Shown: positions 26,028 to 35,690 of the stretch, one piece after another
How the letters are laid out: the number at the start of each line of letters is the position of its first letter
Numbering within the stretch: the stretch's first letter is position 1
Assembly (NCBI GenBank): GCA_944376795.1
Contig: CALWDW010000033.1
Coordinates: 1-64,000 of the forward strand
Direction of reading: 5' to 3'
Length of the DNA: 64,000 nt
From: an uncultured Christensenellaceae bacterium
GTDB taxonomy: Bacteria; Bacillota; Clostridia; Christensenellales; UMGS416
Translations under genes and position numbers: made by a program
Notes under the pieces: generated by a model
Databases searched by the model: none
The model's input: the letters and a program-made list of their open reading frames with translations, nothing else
Told to the model about the DNA's origin: nothing

Positions 26028-27305
26028 TCAATATTCAACAGTATTCCCGCCTACAATGGTGTAAACGGAACGTGCCGTAAGCTTCATGCCGCCAAAGGGG
26101 TTATTGTGTCCCTTGGAGATAAACTGGGAAGGATCCAGCACATACGGCGTTTGGATATCCATTACCGCCAGATCGGCAATCGCCCCCGGAGCAATGCCGC
26201 CTACCGGAAGGTTCAGAATCTGTGCAGGACGTACGCTCATCAGTTCCAAGAGTCGCGGTAGCTCCATGTGGCCCGATGCAACCAGAGCCTCATAGCTCAA
26301 TCCCAGCGCCGACTCGAAGCCGGAGATACCCGACAACGCCGAAGCATACTCCACATTTTTTTCATCAATATGGTGCGGGGCATGATCGGTAGCGATGCAG
26401 TCGATGGTTCCGTCTACCAACCCTTCCACGATCGCTTCCCGATCCTCTTCGGTCCGCAGCGGCGGATTTACCTTGGTTGACGTGTCGTAGATTTCCGTCA
26501 CCAGGGCATCCGTGCCAACCAAATAATGCGGACAGGTTTCGGCGGTTACCTGCACGCCCATCGCCTTGCCCCAGCGCACCAGTTCCACACTGCCCTTCGT
26601 AGAGATATGGGCAATATGGACGGGGACATGCAGCTCTCGAGCAAGAAGGATCTCTCGGGCTACCATAATTTCCTCAGCGGCCGCCGGAATTCCCCGTAAG
26701 CCCAGCAGAGTTGACTGCAGTCCTCGATGCATGGATCCATCCGCTGCCAAGGAGCGGTCTTCACAGTGGGATATGCACTTCATGCCAAACCCCGCTGCAT
26801 ATTCCATAGCCAGCATCATACGGCGAGAATCGTCCACAGGCTTTCCGTCATCGCTGAGCGCCACGCATCCTGCCGCCTTCAGCTCTCCCACCTCGGTAAG
26901 CTCCTTACCTGCTTCTCCTTTGGTGATGGCTCCAATCGGATATACCCGCACAGCCCCAGCCGCCCGGGCCGTCTCTATGATCTGCCGGGTTACGGCGGCA
27001 CAGTCATTTACCGGCTTTGTATTGGGCATGCAGCACACACTGGTAAAACCCCCGCGCGCTGCAGCCCGGGTCCCTGTTGCAATGGTTTCCTTATATTCAT
27101 AGCCCGGTTCCCGCAGATGGCAATGAATATCAACAAGACCGGGAGCAACCACCATGCCTGTAGCGTCCAACGACTCCGCGTCTGGGTAGGATAACCCCTT
27201 TCCCACTTCGGAAACCTTGCCATCCACGCAGAGAATATCCAGTTTCTCATACAGCCCACGTGACGGATCAATGGCTGTGCCGCCATGAATCAGCAGTTTT
27301 TTCAT
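26028..27305 (-). CDS. pyrC: Dihydroorotase, type I
   Basis: Cyclises carbamoyl aspartate to dihydroorotate; an amidohydrolase-fold zinc enzyme. 425 residues with the metal-binding DIHCHLREPG (H61, H63), SHCED in the middle, HIAHIST, and the ATDHAPH motif with the catalytic aspartate. The length and these motifs identify type I (PyrC-like, not the 350-residue type II of E. coli). It overlaps pyrB by four bases (ATGA), so translation is coupled. Confidence 0.96.
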   Translation of the reverse strand: MKKLLIHGGTAIDPSRGLYEKLDILCVDGKVSEVGKGLSYPDAESLDATGMVVAPGLVDIHCHLREPGYEYKETIATGTRAAARGGFTSVCCMPNTKPVNDCAAVTRQIIETARAAGAVRVYPIGAITKGEAGKELTEVGELKAAGCVALSDDGKPVDDSRRMMLAMEYAAGFGMKCISHCEDRSLAADGSMHRGLQSTLLGLRGIPAAAEEIMVAREILLARELHVPVHIAHISTKGSVELVRWGKAMGVQVTAETCPHYLVGTDALVTEIYDTSTKVNPPLRTEEDREAIVEGLVDGTIDCIATDHAPHHIDEKNVEYASALSGISGFESALGLSYEALVASGHMELPRLLELMSVRPAQILNLPVGGIAPGAIADLAVMDIQTPYVLDPSQFISKGHNNPFGGMKLTARSVYTIVGGNTVEY

Positions 27306-28234
27306 CGCTCTCCCCTCCTTGTCAGCAAAAACATAACCGCCATACGCACTGCGACGCCGCTTGTGACCTGGGCATTGATCACCGACTGGTCTCCATCGGC
27401 AATATTGCTAGCGACCTCGACTCCACGGTTCATAGGCCCGGGATGCATTAAGAGCGCACCGGGCTTGGCCATTGCCAGTCTCTCTGCATTAATGCCATAC
27501 ACGCTGTGGTATTCCCGCAGTGAGGGAATCAGGCCGCCTTCCATACGCTCCTGCTGGATCCGCAGCGCCATGACTACATCCGCCTGCCTTACAGCGTCCT
27601 CAACGCAATCCGTACACTCTACAGGCAGTTTGTCACTAGCCGGGGGCATCAACGTGCGCGGTCCCGCCCAAACCACCTTGGCGCCCATGGTGGTCAGCCC
27701 CCACATATTAGACCGGGCCACCCGGCTGTGGAGTATATCCCCCACAATGGCCACCTTCAACCCCTCCAGACCTCCGAAGTGCTCCCGCATGGTCATCATA
27801 TCCAGGAGCGCCTGGGTCGGGTGCTCGTTCATGCCGTCTCCTGCGTTGATGATTCCGGCACGGGTGTGCTTTGCCAGAATGTGCGGCGCGCCCGACATGG
27901 GATGACGGATGATAATCAGATCCGTGCCCATGGCATCCAGCGTGCGTCCGGTATCGATCAGTGTTTCTCCTTTGGCCACGGAGCTGCCTGACGCTGAAAT
28001 ATTGGCAGCAACGGCCGACATATACTTGCTGGCCAGTTCAAAGGACATACGGGTTCGCGTACTGTTTTCATAAAAAAGCGTAACAATAGACTTTCCCGTA
28101 AGATGGTTGCTCTTCTTGTTGCTGGAGGAAAGCAAATGCTTCATCTGAGCGGCTGTATCCAGGATGAGCGTAATCTCTTGGGCGGAAACATCCCGCAGTC
28201 CAAGAAGATCCTTCCGTGCTAGCATCATTGTCAT
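27302..28234 (-). CDS. pyrB: Aspartate carbamoyltransferase catalytic subunit
   Basis: Joins carbamoyl phosphate and aspartate, the committed step. About 310 residues with YENSTRTRMSFE (carbamoyl phosphate), HPTQALLD and MHPGPMNRG. No regulatory subunit pyrI is present, as in Bacillus-type operons where control is through PyrR. The start is uncertain: ATG at 28234 (AAAGGA only three bases ahead), ATG at 28228 (nine bases ahead) or TTG at 28255 are all possible; the protein core is unaffected. It lies 38 bases after pyrR. Confidence 0.95.
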   Translation of the reverse strand: MTMMLARKDLLGLRDVSAQEITLILDTAAQMKHLLSSSNKKSNHLTGKSIVTLFYENSTRTRMSFELASKYMSAVAANISASGSSVAKGETLIDTGRTLDAMGTDLIIIRHPMSGAPHILAKHTRAGIINAGDGMNEHPTQALLDMMTMREHFGGLEGLKVAIVGDILHSRVARSNMWGLTTMGAKVVWAGPRTLMPPASDKLPVECTDCVEDAVRQADVVMALRIQQERMEGGLIPSLREYHSVYGINAERLAMAKPGALLMHPGPMNRGVEVASNIADGDQSVINAQVTSGVAVRMAVMFLLTRRGER

Positions 28235-28272
28235 TGATCCTTTCGTAAGTTCCAAACTTGCCTTGTGATGTT

Positions 28273-28931
<659 letters not shown>

Positions 28932-28937
28932 GATGTT

Positions 28938-28966
28938 AGGATAGCACATTTGGAGGGGAAAGTAAA
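28938..28966 (-). promoter_or_regulatory. pyr operon promoter
   Basis: Minus strand TTTACT (28961-28966), 17 bases, TATCCT (28938-28943). Transcription would start near 28931, leaving a leader of about 120 bases before pyrR. Confidence 0.7.
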
Positions 28967-29141
28967 GGATTTTATCTTCGATCCACAAAAAAATATAAAA
29001 GAGAAAGGGCGCGCCTGTAGCCGTTGTAAGGCTGACGGCTGCAAAACGCGCAACCTGCTTTTCTGCATGGAACTCATAAAGCGAATAGTCCAATTCCTCG
29101 TCTCCACTGGACTGTCCTTACCATATGGGACAATTAACTGG

Positions 29142-31265
29142 CTAGAACGCGATCTCTGTCATCGTAAAGCCATGTCCTCCCGTCATCATGGAGAGACCCT
29201 TTTCCGTGACAAGGCTCCGTCCGGGGCCCACAACGCAAAGAACCTGTGGAAACCCTTGCAGTGTAACGCTGCCATGGAGCGGGAACTTGGAGTCTCCCAT
29301 CAGCCCATTCTCCACGTTGCCCAAAAGAAGTCCCAAACGGCCTTCCTTGGGATAACGCCAGAATAGGAAGTCCCCCGTAAACTCGATTCGCTCCTCTTTC
29401 CAGCGAATCTGTTCCGTACCCCAGCCCTTTTTTGCAAACGACTTGGCCACCGCCCAAACCAGCTGCAGGCTCGGAATGGATACTACGGTTAGGTTCGTAT
29501 GGCCCGTCCCCCACTCCGGCGTTTCCCAAATCCATACAGGTAAATCTCTATGTTTGGCAAAGACAGGGCCTCCCAGCGCCTCAATGAGCGTTTCCCAATG
29601 AGAAGATGCTTCCAGTGTACGCTCCTTTTGATTCACCACAACCGCTGTGGTGCCAATTTCTTCCGCCAGTTCCTTTTGCACCGTACCCGCAACAGGCAAG
29701 GGCGCCACAGCGCGGCAGGTATGCGCCGTTATGGAAAAAGCGTTTCGGATCGCCGGACTATACATCCCGCACTGGCCCATGAACAGCACCGGCTCTCCGG
29801 CTTGGGCACGCTGCCGTAGGGTCTGCGCTAGGGAATCATCTGCGCAAACAGGCATAGGATAAATCCACGCATCAGCCTGCACCTGATCAATCCACGCGCT
29901 GCGGGTAGCGGACAGCACCGGGACGCCGTACTTCATCAGCATCGGGACCCAATTGTCATAGGCTTCACCACGGCAGAATGGCGCTGGATGGCGCACCGCG
30001 TACTCCATGCTCTCCCGATCATAAATCACGCAGGGGCCGCCAGGCAGCGGATCGCGCCGCAGATCCTGAGACGCCCGCTCCACCATCTGTCGCAGCCTTT
30101 CTACACTTCGTGCTGGAATCAAATTGCTCCCACGGTTCATCCAGGATGCATATAGCCCGCAGGAATGCATCGTCTTTCCTCCCGGAAGCTTGACGCATGC
30201 ATGGCTCATTGCCCACGTCATCCATGCAAGCTTGTCCGGGAAATCCAAGATACTCTCAAAAGGCTCCCACGCATCAAGACCTTCAATCAGGAATAGATGT
30301 CCTGTTGGCGTGCCCGACAGCATCACCATATCGCTGAGAACATTCATGATGCCGGGCGTATAGCCCAATGTGTCCGCCCGCCAGAAATCTTGAAATGCCG
30401 AGCACCAGGTTTGGGTAACCCACAGATCCAGCGCTCCGCTGCGTGCGATCCGTTCCAGATCGAACCCCATAGAGCGGCGGGTTTCCATCCCCGAATAATA
30501 CCCGGAGTATCCAACCGTCACAATTTCGGGCCGCATGTGCTTCAGGGTTGTGAGCATTTGGACAACCCCGTCATTCCACAGGTCTGCAATCTCCGGATCC
30601 ATAAAGCGGTTCCCCGCTGCGTCAGCAGTCCGGCCGCCTCCGTGCAGCGCATAGTCACGGAATATTACGGCCGAAAGCCCCACCGCCTGGGTCATTGCCG
30701 CTACTTTGCGGGCAAAATACACGCCAAAGGTCTGCCCGTGCTCCGGTGCGACCGCTTCCTCTTCTGGAACGAATACCGGTGCTCCGTACCAGAAGGTATT
30801 ATGCTGAAATCTGGCATCTCGGACCTCCGGATGCTGGGCAAACCACTGTCCTTGGATGCTGTATGTATAGATATCCTCTTCTCGGCCCGTTCTTCCTCGA
30901 TTGTGATCCAGGGCGTCCGTCACCATCATATTCTGGCTGCCATAGTACATAATACCAACATGGAACGGGTGCAGCCCCCGGCGGTCAGCCTCCGTGCAGA
31001 TTGCCGTCACCAGCTCCTTGAGCCGGCGGTACGTCCACATCTCATACTTTGGGCCGTTGCAGCATGCAATGGGTTCATCCAGATTCCCGTTGAAGCACAG
31101 CGCCGAATCCATAAGCCAGCCTACACACAGCATGAGGCCCTTACGTGCCGCCTCTTCACGAGCCCAGAGAGGCCCCAAACGGTCAAAAAGCTCTACAGCC
31201 TTTGTAGAGGCAGCTGCGCCCTGAAACCAATAGAGATCCGCTTCCAACCAAGATTCCCTAAACAT
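29142..31265 (-). CDS. Large protein of unknown function, possibly glycosidase-like
   Basis: 707 residues, not recognised. No signal peptide or membrane segment is visible. The N-terminal 420 residues are rich in aromatic residues and in the alternation expected of a TIM barrel (LMLCVGWLMDS, HVGIMYYGSQNMM, GLSAVIFRDYALHGGG, TVGYSGYYSG, LDLWVTQTWC, HLFLIEGLDAWEP). The C-terminal part has a GATase-like or beta-rich look (PVLSATRSAWIDQV, EPVLFMGQCG, LGLLLGNVENGLMG). This resembles the beta-galactosidase (GH42-like) plan of barrel, trimerisation domain and beta domain, but I cannot name a family. The start at 31265 has GGAGG upstream. Its transcription unit is separate from the pyr operon, with which it is in the same direction but upstream. 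Confidence 0.6.
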   Translation of the reverse strand: MFRESWLEADLYWFQGAAASTKAVELFDRLGPLWAREEAARKGLMLCVGWLMDSALCFNGNLDEPIACCNGPKYEMWTYRRLKELVTAICTEADRRGLHPFHVGIMYYGSQNMMVTDALDHNRGRTGREEDIYTYSIQGQWFAQHPEVRDARFQHNTFWYGAPVFVPEEEAVAPEHGQTFGVYFARKVAAMTQAVGLSAVIFRDYALHGGGRTADAAGNRFMDPEIADLWNDGVVQMLTTLKHMRPEIVTVGYSGYYSGMETRRSMGFDLERIARSGALDLWVTQTWCSAFQDFWRADTLGYTPGIMNVLSDMVMLSGTPTGHLFLIEGLDAWEPFESILDFPDKLAWMTWAMSHACVKLPGGKTMHSCGLYASWMNRGSNLIPARSVERLRQMVERASQDLRRDPLPGGPCVIYDRESMEYAVRHPAPFCRGEAYDNWVPMLMKYGVPVLSATRSAWIDQVQADAWIYPMPVCADDSLAQTLRQRAQAGEPVLFMGQCGMYSPAIRNAFSITAHTCRAVAPLPVAGTVQKELAEEIGTTAVVVNQKERTLEASSHWETLIEALGGPVFAKHRDLPVWIWETPEWGTGHTNLTVVSIPSLQLVWAVAKSFAKKGWGTEQIRWKEERIEFTGDFLFWRYPKEGRLGLLLGNVENGLMGDSKFPLHGSVTLQGFPQVLCVVGPGRSLVTEKGLSMMTGGHGFTMTEIAF

Positions 31266-31419
31266 TCACGTTTCCTCCATTCCAAAGAAGGATATTTGTC
31301 CATTCTCTTTGCCCAATCGCCGGATACTTTGCGCAGAGCCTATCCTGGAAAAGACAGCAGTGTGTGTAAGGGATACGGTATCCCGAGAAAACCGAGCGTT
31401 TTTTGTCGAGCTCCCCGTT

Positions 31420-31848
31420 CTACAACGAACTGGAGTGATTTTCCGTCATCAGCCCCCACCGAAAGCCATAGCGATCCACTAGCACGGCGCATTGGGCGCT
31501 ATATGTGGTGCTATGCAGCGGATAAATAACTTTTCCTCCTGGTGCAAGCACCGCAAAAGCCCACTGGACTTCTTCTACCGTATCAAGAATGACGGTTAAA
31601 GAGAGTGCCAAGCTCGTCTGGAAAGGCACGTCCAGATTATCACAAAACATGATGCGCTGCCCGCCAATGTGCATTTCTCCATGGTAAACATAACTTTTCT
31701 GTGCCTCTGTCAACTCCTGCGCAAAATCTCGGGGATCCGCATCCCGATAATGCATGACAAAATCCGTGTGCGCGCCAAAGGCCTTTTCATAGAGAGCCAT
31801 AGCCTCCGCACACTGGCCGTCAAAATTAAAGTTTGGGACGACTTGCAC
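31420..31848 (-). CDS. PhnB-like VOC (glyoxalase fold) protein
   Basis: About 142 residues of the vicinal-oxygen-chelate superfamily, PhnB-like group: PNFNFDGQCAEAMALYEKAFG near the N-terminus (here PNFNFDGQ and ALYEKAFG), GEMHIGGQRIMFCDN in the middle, and FAVLAPGGKV then DRYGFRWGLM at the end. These small proteins have no agreed reaction; the fold supports metal-dependent chemistry or binding. The start is probably the GTG at 31848 because AAAGAGGTG lies six bases before it; an ATG at 31866 would overlap that site. It stands alone between the unknown 707-residue gene and rluD. Confidence 0.82.
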   Translation of the reverse strand: MQVVPNFNFDGQCAEAMALYEKAFGAHTDFVMHYRDADPRDFAQELTEAQKSYVYHGEMHIGGQRIMFCDNLDVPFQTSLALSLTVILDTVEEVQWAFAVLAPGGKVIYPLHSTTYSAQCAVLVDRYGFRWGLMTENHSSSL

Positions 31849-31901
31849 CGAAAACACCTCTTTCATAGCAGTTTAGCAATTCTTTGCAGCTGGTTTCCTA
31901 C

Positions 31902-32825
31902 TTATAAGGGCCTTCCTTCCCGTCGGCGCAGCACCTGGAGTACATGTGCAAAATCCTCCGGAAGCGGCGCAGAGAATTCCATGGTCTTTCCTGTAACAGG
32001 GTGGCAAAGCTCCAGACGCAGGGCATGGAGCAGCTGCCCCTCCAAGGTAAAGGCCTGCTTCCGAATGCCATAGACCGGATCTCCCACCACAGGGTGCTTG
32101 ATATGGGCCATATGCACACGAATCTGATGGGTTCGCCCCGTGGCCAATCGGCATTCTAAGAGGGTATATGCCGTAAAGCGCTCTTGAACATGATAGAAAG
32201 TTAAAGCTTCCCGTCCTCCCGGAACAACGGCCATTTTTTTCCGATCCACAGGGTGCCTGGCAATGGGGGCGTCCACCTGGCCGTCGTTTTTGACAACCCC
32301 TTCCACTAGCGCCCAATACGTACGGTGCATACGTCTCTGGGCCAGCTGTTCGGTGAGCGACTGATGGGCCCGATCGGTCTTGGCCACAACCAGGAGCCCG
32401 GTGGTATCCTTGTCAATGCGATGGACAATACCCGGCCGGATTGTGCCGCCAATCCCCGACAGGTCTCGACAATGATACATCAGTGCATGCACCAGCGTGC
32501 CCGTCATATTTCCTACAGCCGGATGTACAACCATCCCCCGCGGCTTGTTGATCACCACAATATCTCCGTCTTCATAGACAATGTCCAAAGGCAAATCTTC
32601 CGCTTTGAGCTCCATTGGCTGAGGCGCCGGGATTTCCAGCCGTATCTCCTCTCCGCCATTGAGCTTCATCCCTGCCTTGGCCGGCTTTCCGTTGACCCAA
32701 AGCTGCCCGTCCCGGATCAATGAAGCAATCCTGGAACGTGTCAGCGAGGCCTCCTGTGCAGCACAGTAAACGTCCAATCGTATCCCTGCATCATCCCTTT
32801 TGGGATGGAAGATCCTCGTTTCCAT
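31902..32825 (-). CDS. rluD: RluA/RluD-family 23S rRNA pseudouridine synthase
   Basis: Isomerises specific uridines to pseudouridine in RNA. 307 residues: an N-terminal S4 RNA-binding domain (LTRSRIASLIRDGQLWVNG, here LTRSRIASLI and GQLWVNG) and the catalytic domain with HRIDKDTTGLLVVAK containing the catalytic aspartate, and GRTHQIRVHMA. The usual partner order lspA-rluD is present, with a 35-base overlap of the lspA end and this start. The ATG at 32825 has GAGGGAG before it. Whether it is RluD or a paralogue such as YlyB/RluC cannot be told from sequence. Confidence 0.92.
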   Translation of the reverse strand: METRIFHPKRDDAGIRLDVYCAAQEASLTRSRIASLIRDGQLWVNGKPAKAGMKLNGGEEIRLEIPAPQPMELKAEDLPLDIVYEDGDIVVINKPRGMVVHPAVGNMTGTLVHALMYHCRDLSGIGGTIRPGIVHRIDKDTTGLLVVAKTDRAHQSLTEQLAQRRMHRTYWALVEGVVKNDGQVDAPIARHPVDRKKMAVVPGGREALTFYHVQERFTAYTLLECRLATGRTHQIRVHMAHIKHPVVGDPVYGIRKQAFTLEGQLLHALRLELCHPVTGKTMEFSAPLPEDFAHVLQVLRRREGRPL

Positions 32826-33297
32826 TGGCTTTCTCCCTCTGCGCGGCGCCGCGGTCGTGGACAAAAAGAATGTAGATTCCCAGCAGGATGGCGCCAATTA
32901 CAAGACAACTGTCTGCAACATTGAAAATGGCAAAATTGATCAATTTAAAATAAAGGAAATCAATGACGTAGCCATAAACAATGCGATCAATCAAATTCCC
33001 GATCGCGCCGCCCAGCAAAAGCCCCAGGATAGTCCGCAAAAACCTTCCCATACCCGACCGATAGCGCACAAGGAAGTACCCCATGATCCCAACGGCAATC
33101 AGAGTAAATACAATCAATATCCATTGTTTCCCTGCCAGGAAGCTAAACGCCGCTCCGGTGTTTCGCGCGTATGTTAGGTGAAAAACCCCTTCCCACAGCG
33201 GAATATCTTGGATGGGCTGCAGCACATAGTATGCCCAGAGCTTGGTAATGCGATCGACAGCCAATGTCAAGGCAGCGACAAGAAGCGATAGCCACAT
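32791..33297 (-). CDS. lspA: Lipoprotein signal peptidase (SPase II)
   Basis: Cleaves the signal peptide of prolipoproteins in the cytoplasmic membrane. 168 residues with four membrane helices. The catalytic aspartates are in GNLIDRI (motif III) and FNVADSCL (motif V), with the RNTGAAFSF motif between helices 1 and 2. It overlaps rluD by 35 bases. A probable substrate, the peptide-binding lipoprotein, is encoded just upstream on the same strand. Confidence 0.95.
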   Translation of the reverse strand: MWLSLLVAALTLAVDRITKLWAYYVLQPIQDIPLWEGVFHLTYARNTGAAFSFLAGKQWILIVFTLIAVGIMGYFLVRYRSGMGRFLRTILGLLLGGAIGNLIDRIVYGYVIDFLYFKLINFAIFNVADSCLVIGAILLGIYILFVHDRGAAQREKANGNEDLPSQKG

Positions 33298-33340
33298 ACA
33301 GTAAGTTCCCTCTCTTCATTTCCGGCCAATGCGCCGAGAT

Positions 33341-34966
33341 TTAGGATATAAAGTTCCAGTTTTCAATACTTTGGTAGGCATTTGCTTCCGATGCGGCGGT
33401 AATCCCCGTCAGATGGTCACCGATAACCAGCGCATGACTTTCAAAGTAAAGGCTCATCCACGGAAGATCCTGCAGAAGAAGATCACAGATGGCATCCGTA
33501 GCCTCCTTGAGTCCATCCGCCGTTAGCTGATTCTTTGCGTTGTCCAGCAGAGAATCCATCGCACCAGAATTGTACCCGTTGGGATTGAGCGCTCCATCGC
33601 TTCGGAGCATCGCTGACAAGTCGGGAATTTGGGAGAGATACCATCCTCCTAAGGCGATATCATACTCTCCCGCGGAAAGAGCGCTTTGGTACTCTTCCGG
33701 CGTTTTGACGAGAATCTCTACCTTGATTCCTACGTCTTTCAATTGGTTCTGTATCAGCCGCGCTACCTCTTGCCGGCGGTATCCGTCCTCCCCATCGCTT
33801 ACCAACAGCCGCAAGACAAAGTCCCCCGTTATGCCTCCCGGCGAAATATTATAATAGGTGTCGGACGTGTTCTGCTTCCGCCAGCCTACCTTTTCCAATG
33901 TCGCACGGGTCAGTTCTGGCTGATAACCATAGGTCAGTAGCCTGCCGTCATACAGCCAGCTATTTGGCATGATTGGAACGTCCACCTGAATGGCCGCGCC
34001 CACATAGACATCACTAATCAGAGCACTTCGATCAATACCATAGGCAATGGCCTGCCTCATAGTCGGCGTACTTACCTTATTTGAGGACAAATTGTATGCA
34101 AGAAAGTAAAAGTAGGGCGTCACATAACTATATACCTGCACACTCTGAATATATTCATAAGAGTCCAAGGTGACTGTATCGGTCTGCACCGCATCCAACT
34201 GCTGTAGATAGAGAGCCGCCAATGCAGATTGGGTATCGCTGTACGCGTTGACTTGAATTTTCTCAATGCTGGGACGCTTTTTCCACCATGCGTCCTGTGC
34301 AGTAAGGGACATACTCTCCCGGTTAAGCGCATCCAAACGATAGGGTCCTGTGCCGATCAGCTGCATCGGATCGCTGGAAGCGGTCATTCCAGAATTGCGG
34401 TACAAAATCGGGAAATCTAGTGCGTGAAGTATCCCGTAATACGGCTCCTTTGTCACCAGCACAATCGTCGCATCGTCTGGCGCACTCCAGCTTTCCAGCC
34501 AGTCGAGGCGGGTGGCGTAGGGAGAATCCAATTCGCTGTTTTCCCGGATTTCCTGCAGCATATTCAAAGTATAAATCACATCTTGGGCATTGAATGCAGC
34601 GCCGTCATGCCAGGTTACGTTCTGCCGGAGCCGCAGGGTCCACGTCCTTGAATTTTCGTCCACCGTCCAAGACTGCGCCAATGCGCCCTCTGGCGCGCCA
34701 TCCTCTCCCGTTTCCACCAGGGGCTCATAAATCAAGCCTAAAAGGCTCCGTACTTCACGTTGGGTCGCGCGAAGCGGATGCCATGTTGCGATTTGGGAGG
34801 GCATGGCCAGACGCAACGTTCCCTGGCTTGACGTAGAAGCGGCCGTAGGATTGGGGGTCGAAGCCGGCGGTAGCGTCGCGGTGACGCCTTCACCGCTACC
34901 ACACCCTCCCAGCAGCATAACACACGCGGCAAGCAGATACAGAAGAACAATTCGGAACCTACACAT
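33341..34966 (-). CDS. Family 5 extracellular solute-binding lipoprotein (peptide-binding type), orphan
   Basis: 541 residues. The N-terminus has a lipoprotein signal: a basic start, the hydrophobic stretch IVLLYLLAACVMLLGG and a lipobox ending at LGGC, so the mature protein is anchored outside the membrane. A Thr/Ala/Pro-rich linker follows, then the SBP_bac_5 domain (WHPLRATQREVRSLLGLIYEPLVE, here shortened to LGLIYEPLVE; YTLNMLQEIRENS; IAYGIDRSALI). Such proteins bind oligopeptides, nickel or sugars for an ABC importer. No permease or ATPase is adjacent, so it must share a transporter encoded elsewhere or act as a sensor. Its ATG overlaps the end of coaE by eight bases; the ribosome-binding site is weak (GGGAAAG). 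Confidence 0.88.
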   Translation of the reverse strand: MCRFRIVLLYLLAACVMLLGGCGSGEGVTATLPPASTPNPTAASTSSQGTLRLAMPSQIATWHPLRATQREVRSLLGLIYEPLVETGEDGAPEGALAQSWTVDENSRTWTLRLRQNVTWHDGAAFNAQDVIYTLNMLQEIRENSELDSPYATRLDWLESWSAPDDATIVLVTKEPYYGILHALDFPILYRNSGMTASSDPMQLIGTGPYRLDALNRESMSLTAQDAWWKKRPSIEKIQVNAYSDTQSALAALYLQQLDAVQTDTVTLDSYEYIQSVQVYSYVTPYFYFLAYNLSSNKVSTPTMRQAIAYGIDRSALISDVYVGAAIQVDVPIMPNSWLYDGRLLTYGYQPELTRATLEKVGWRKQNTSDTYYNISPGGITGDFVLRLLVSDGEDGYRRQEVARLIQNQLKDVGIKVEILVKTPEEYQSALSAGEYDIALGGWYLSQIPDLSAMLRSDGALNPNGYNSGAMDSLLDNAKNQLTADGLKEATDAICDLLLQDLPWMSLYFESHALVIGDHLTGITAASEANAYQSIENWNFIS

Positions 34967-35588
34967 GGGTATTCTTTCCCATCCGCTGGCTCTCCTCTTC
35001 CTCCAGCTCCTCATAAAGGGTTTGGACATAGCGCGCAACTTCCCCCATGCTGTCGGTGGTATCGATAACCCTTGTAACGCGGCGGCGGCGTTCGCTCTCC
35101 GTCATTTGTGCATCAATCCGGGCCAGGGCTTCCTCTTCATCCATGCCGTCACGTAACCGGAGCCGTCGAATCTGTTCATCCACGCCACAGGAAGTCATCC
35201 AAATCTGGTCACACACCTCATCTGCCCCCGATTCAAAAAGAAGCGGAGCATCCACGACGGCGATTACTGTGCCTTCCTTTCGGAAGCTGGCAAGTGCCAG
35301 GCACATATCCTGAAGAATGTACGGATGGAGAACCTGATTGAGAGTCAGTACTTTCTGCGGATCGGCAAAGACTGCTTTGGCCAGGGCTTTCCGGTCCAGC
35401 GAGCCATCGTCGCAGAAAAAACTGTCGCCAAAAGCATTTCTCAACGCTTCATTCCCTGGCTGACCTGGTTCCACCACCTTTCTGGAAGCCGCATCAGCAT
35501 CCCAAACCTTCGCGCCAGCCTCCCGTAGTGTTCGGCTGACCGTGGACTTTCCCGTTGCAATACCACCGGTTAAACCCAATATGAGCAT
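34959..35588 (-). CDS. coaE: Dephospho-CoA kinase
   Basis: Phosphorylates dephospho-CoA, the final step of coenzyme A synthesis. 209 residues with P-loop GLTGGIATGKST (5-16), DADAASRKVV and VDAPLLFESG. The ATG at 35588 has AGGAGGACAAAT before it. It follows polA, an arrangement common in Firmicutes, and overlaps the start of the binding-protein gene. Confidence 0.95.
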   Translation of the reverse strand: MLILGLTGGIATGKSTVSRTLREAGAKVWDADAASRKVVEPGQPGNEALRNAFGDSFFCDDGSLDRKALAKAVFADPQKVLTLNQVLHPYILQDMCLALASFRKEGTVIAVVDAPLLFESGADEVCDQIWMTSCGVDEQIRRLRLRDGMDEEEALARIDAQMTESERRRRVTRVIDTTDSMGEVARYVQTLYEELEEEESQRMGKNTHV

Positions 35589-35690
35589 ATTTGTCCTCCT
35601 ATCTTGGCACCCGTTGACACAGCCTTTCCGCGTCTTCACACCTGCTGGAGCCTCCTGAAACTGCGCATTGTTTTTTCAACGGAAATCAGC

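Noticed and set aside
25155-26261. Long plus-strand open frame (368 codons) opposite pyrF and pyrC
   Set aside because: It spans the boundary of two conserved minus-strand genes, with no domain and no ribosome-binding site.
30297-31529. Long plus-strand open frame (410 codons) opposite the unknown 707-residue gene
   Set aside because: Mirror of a GC-rich coding strand: composition is rich in R, P, H and C, no start signal, and it runs across two minus-strand genes.
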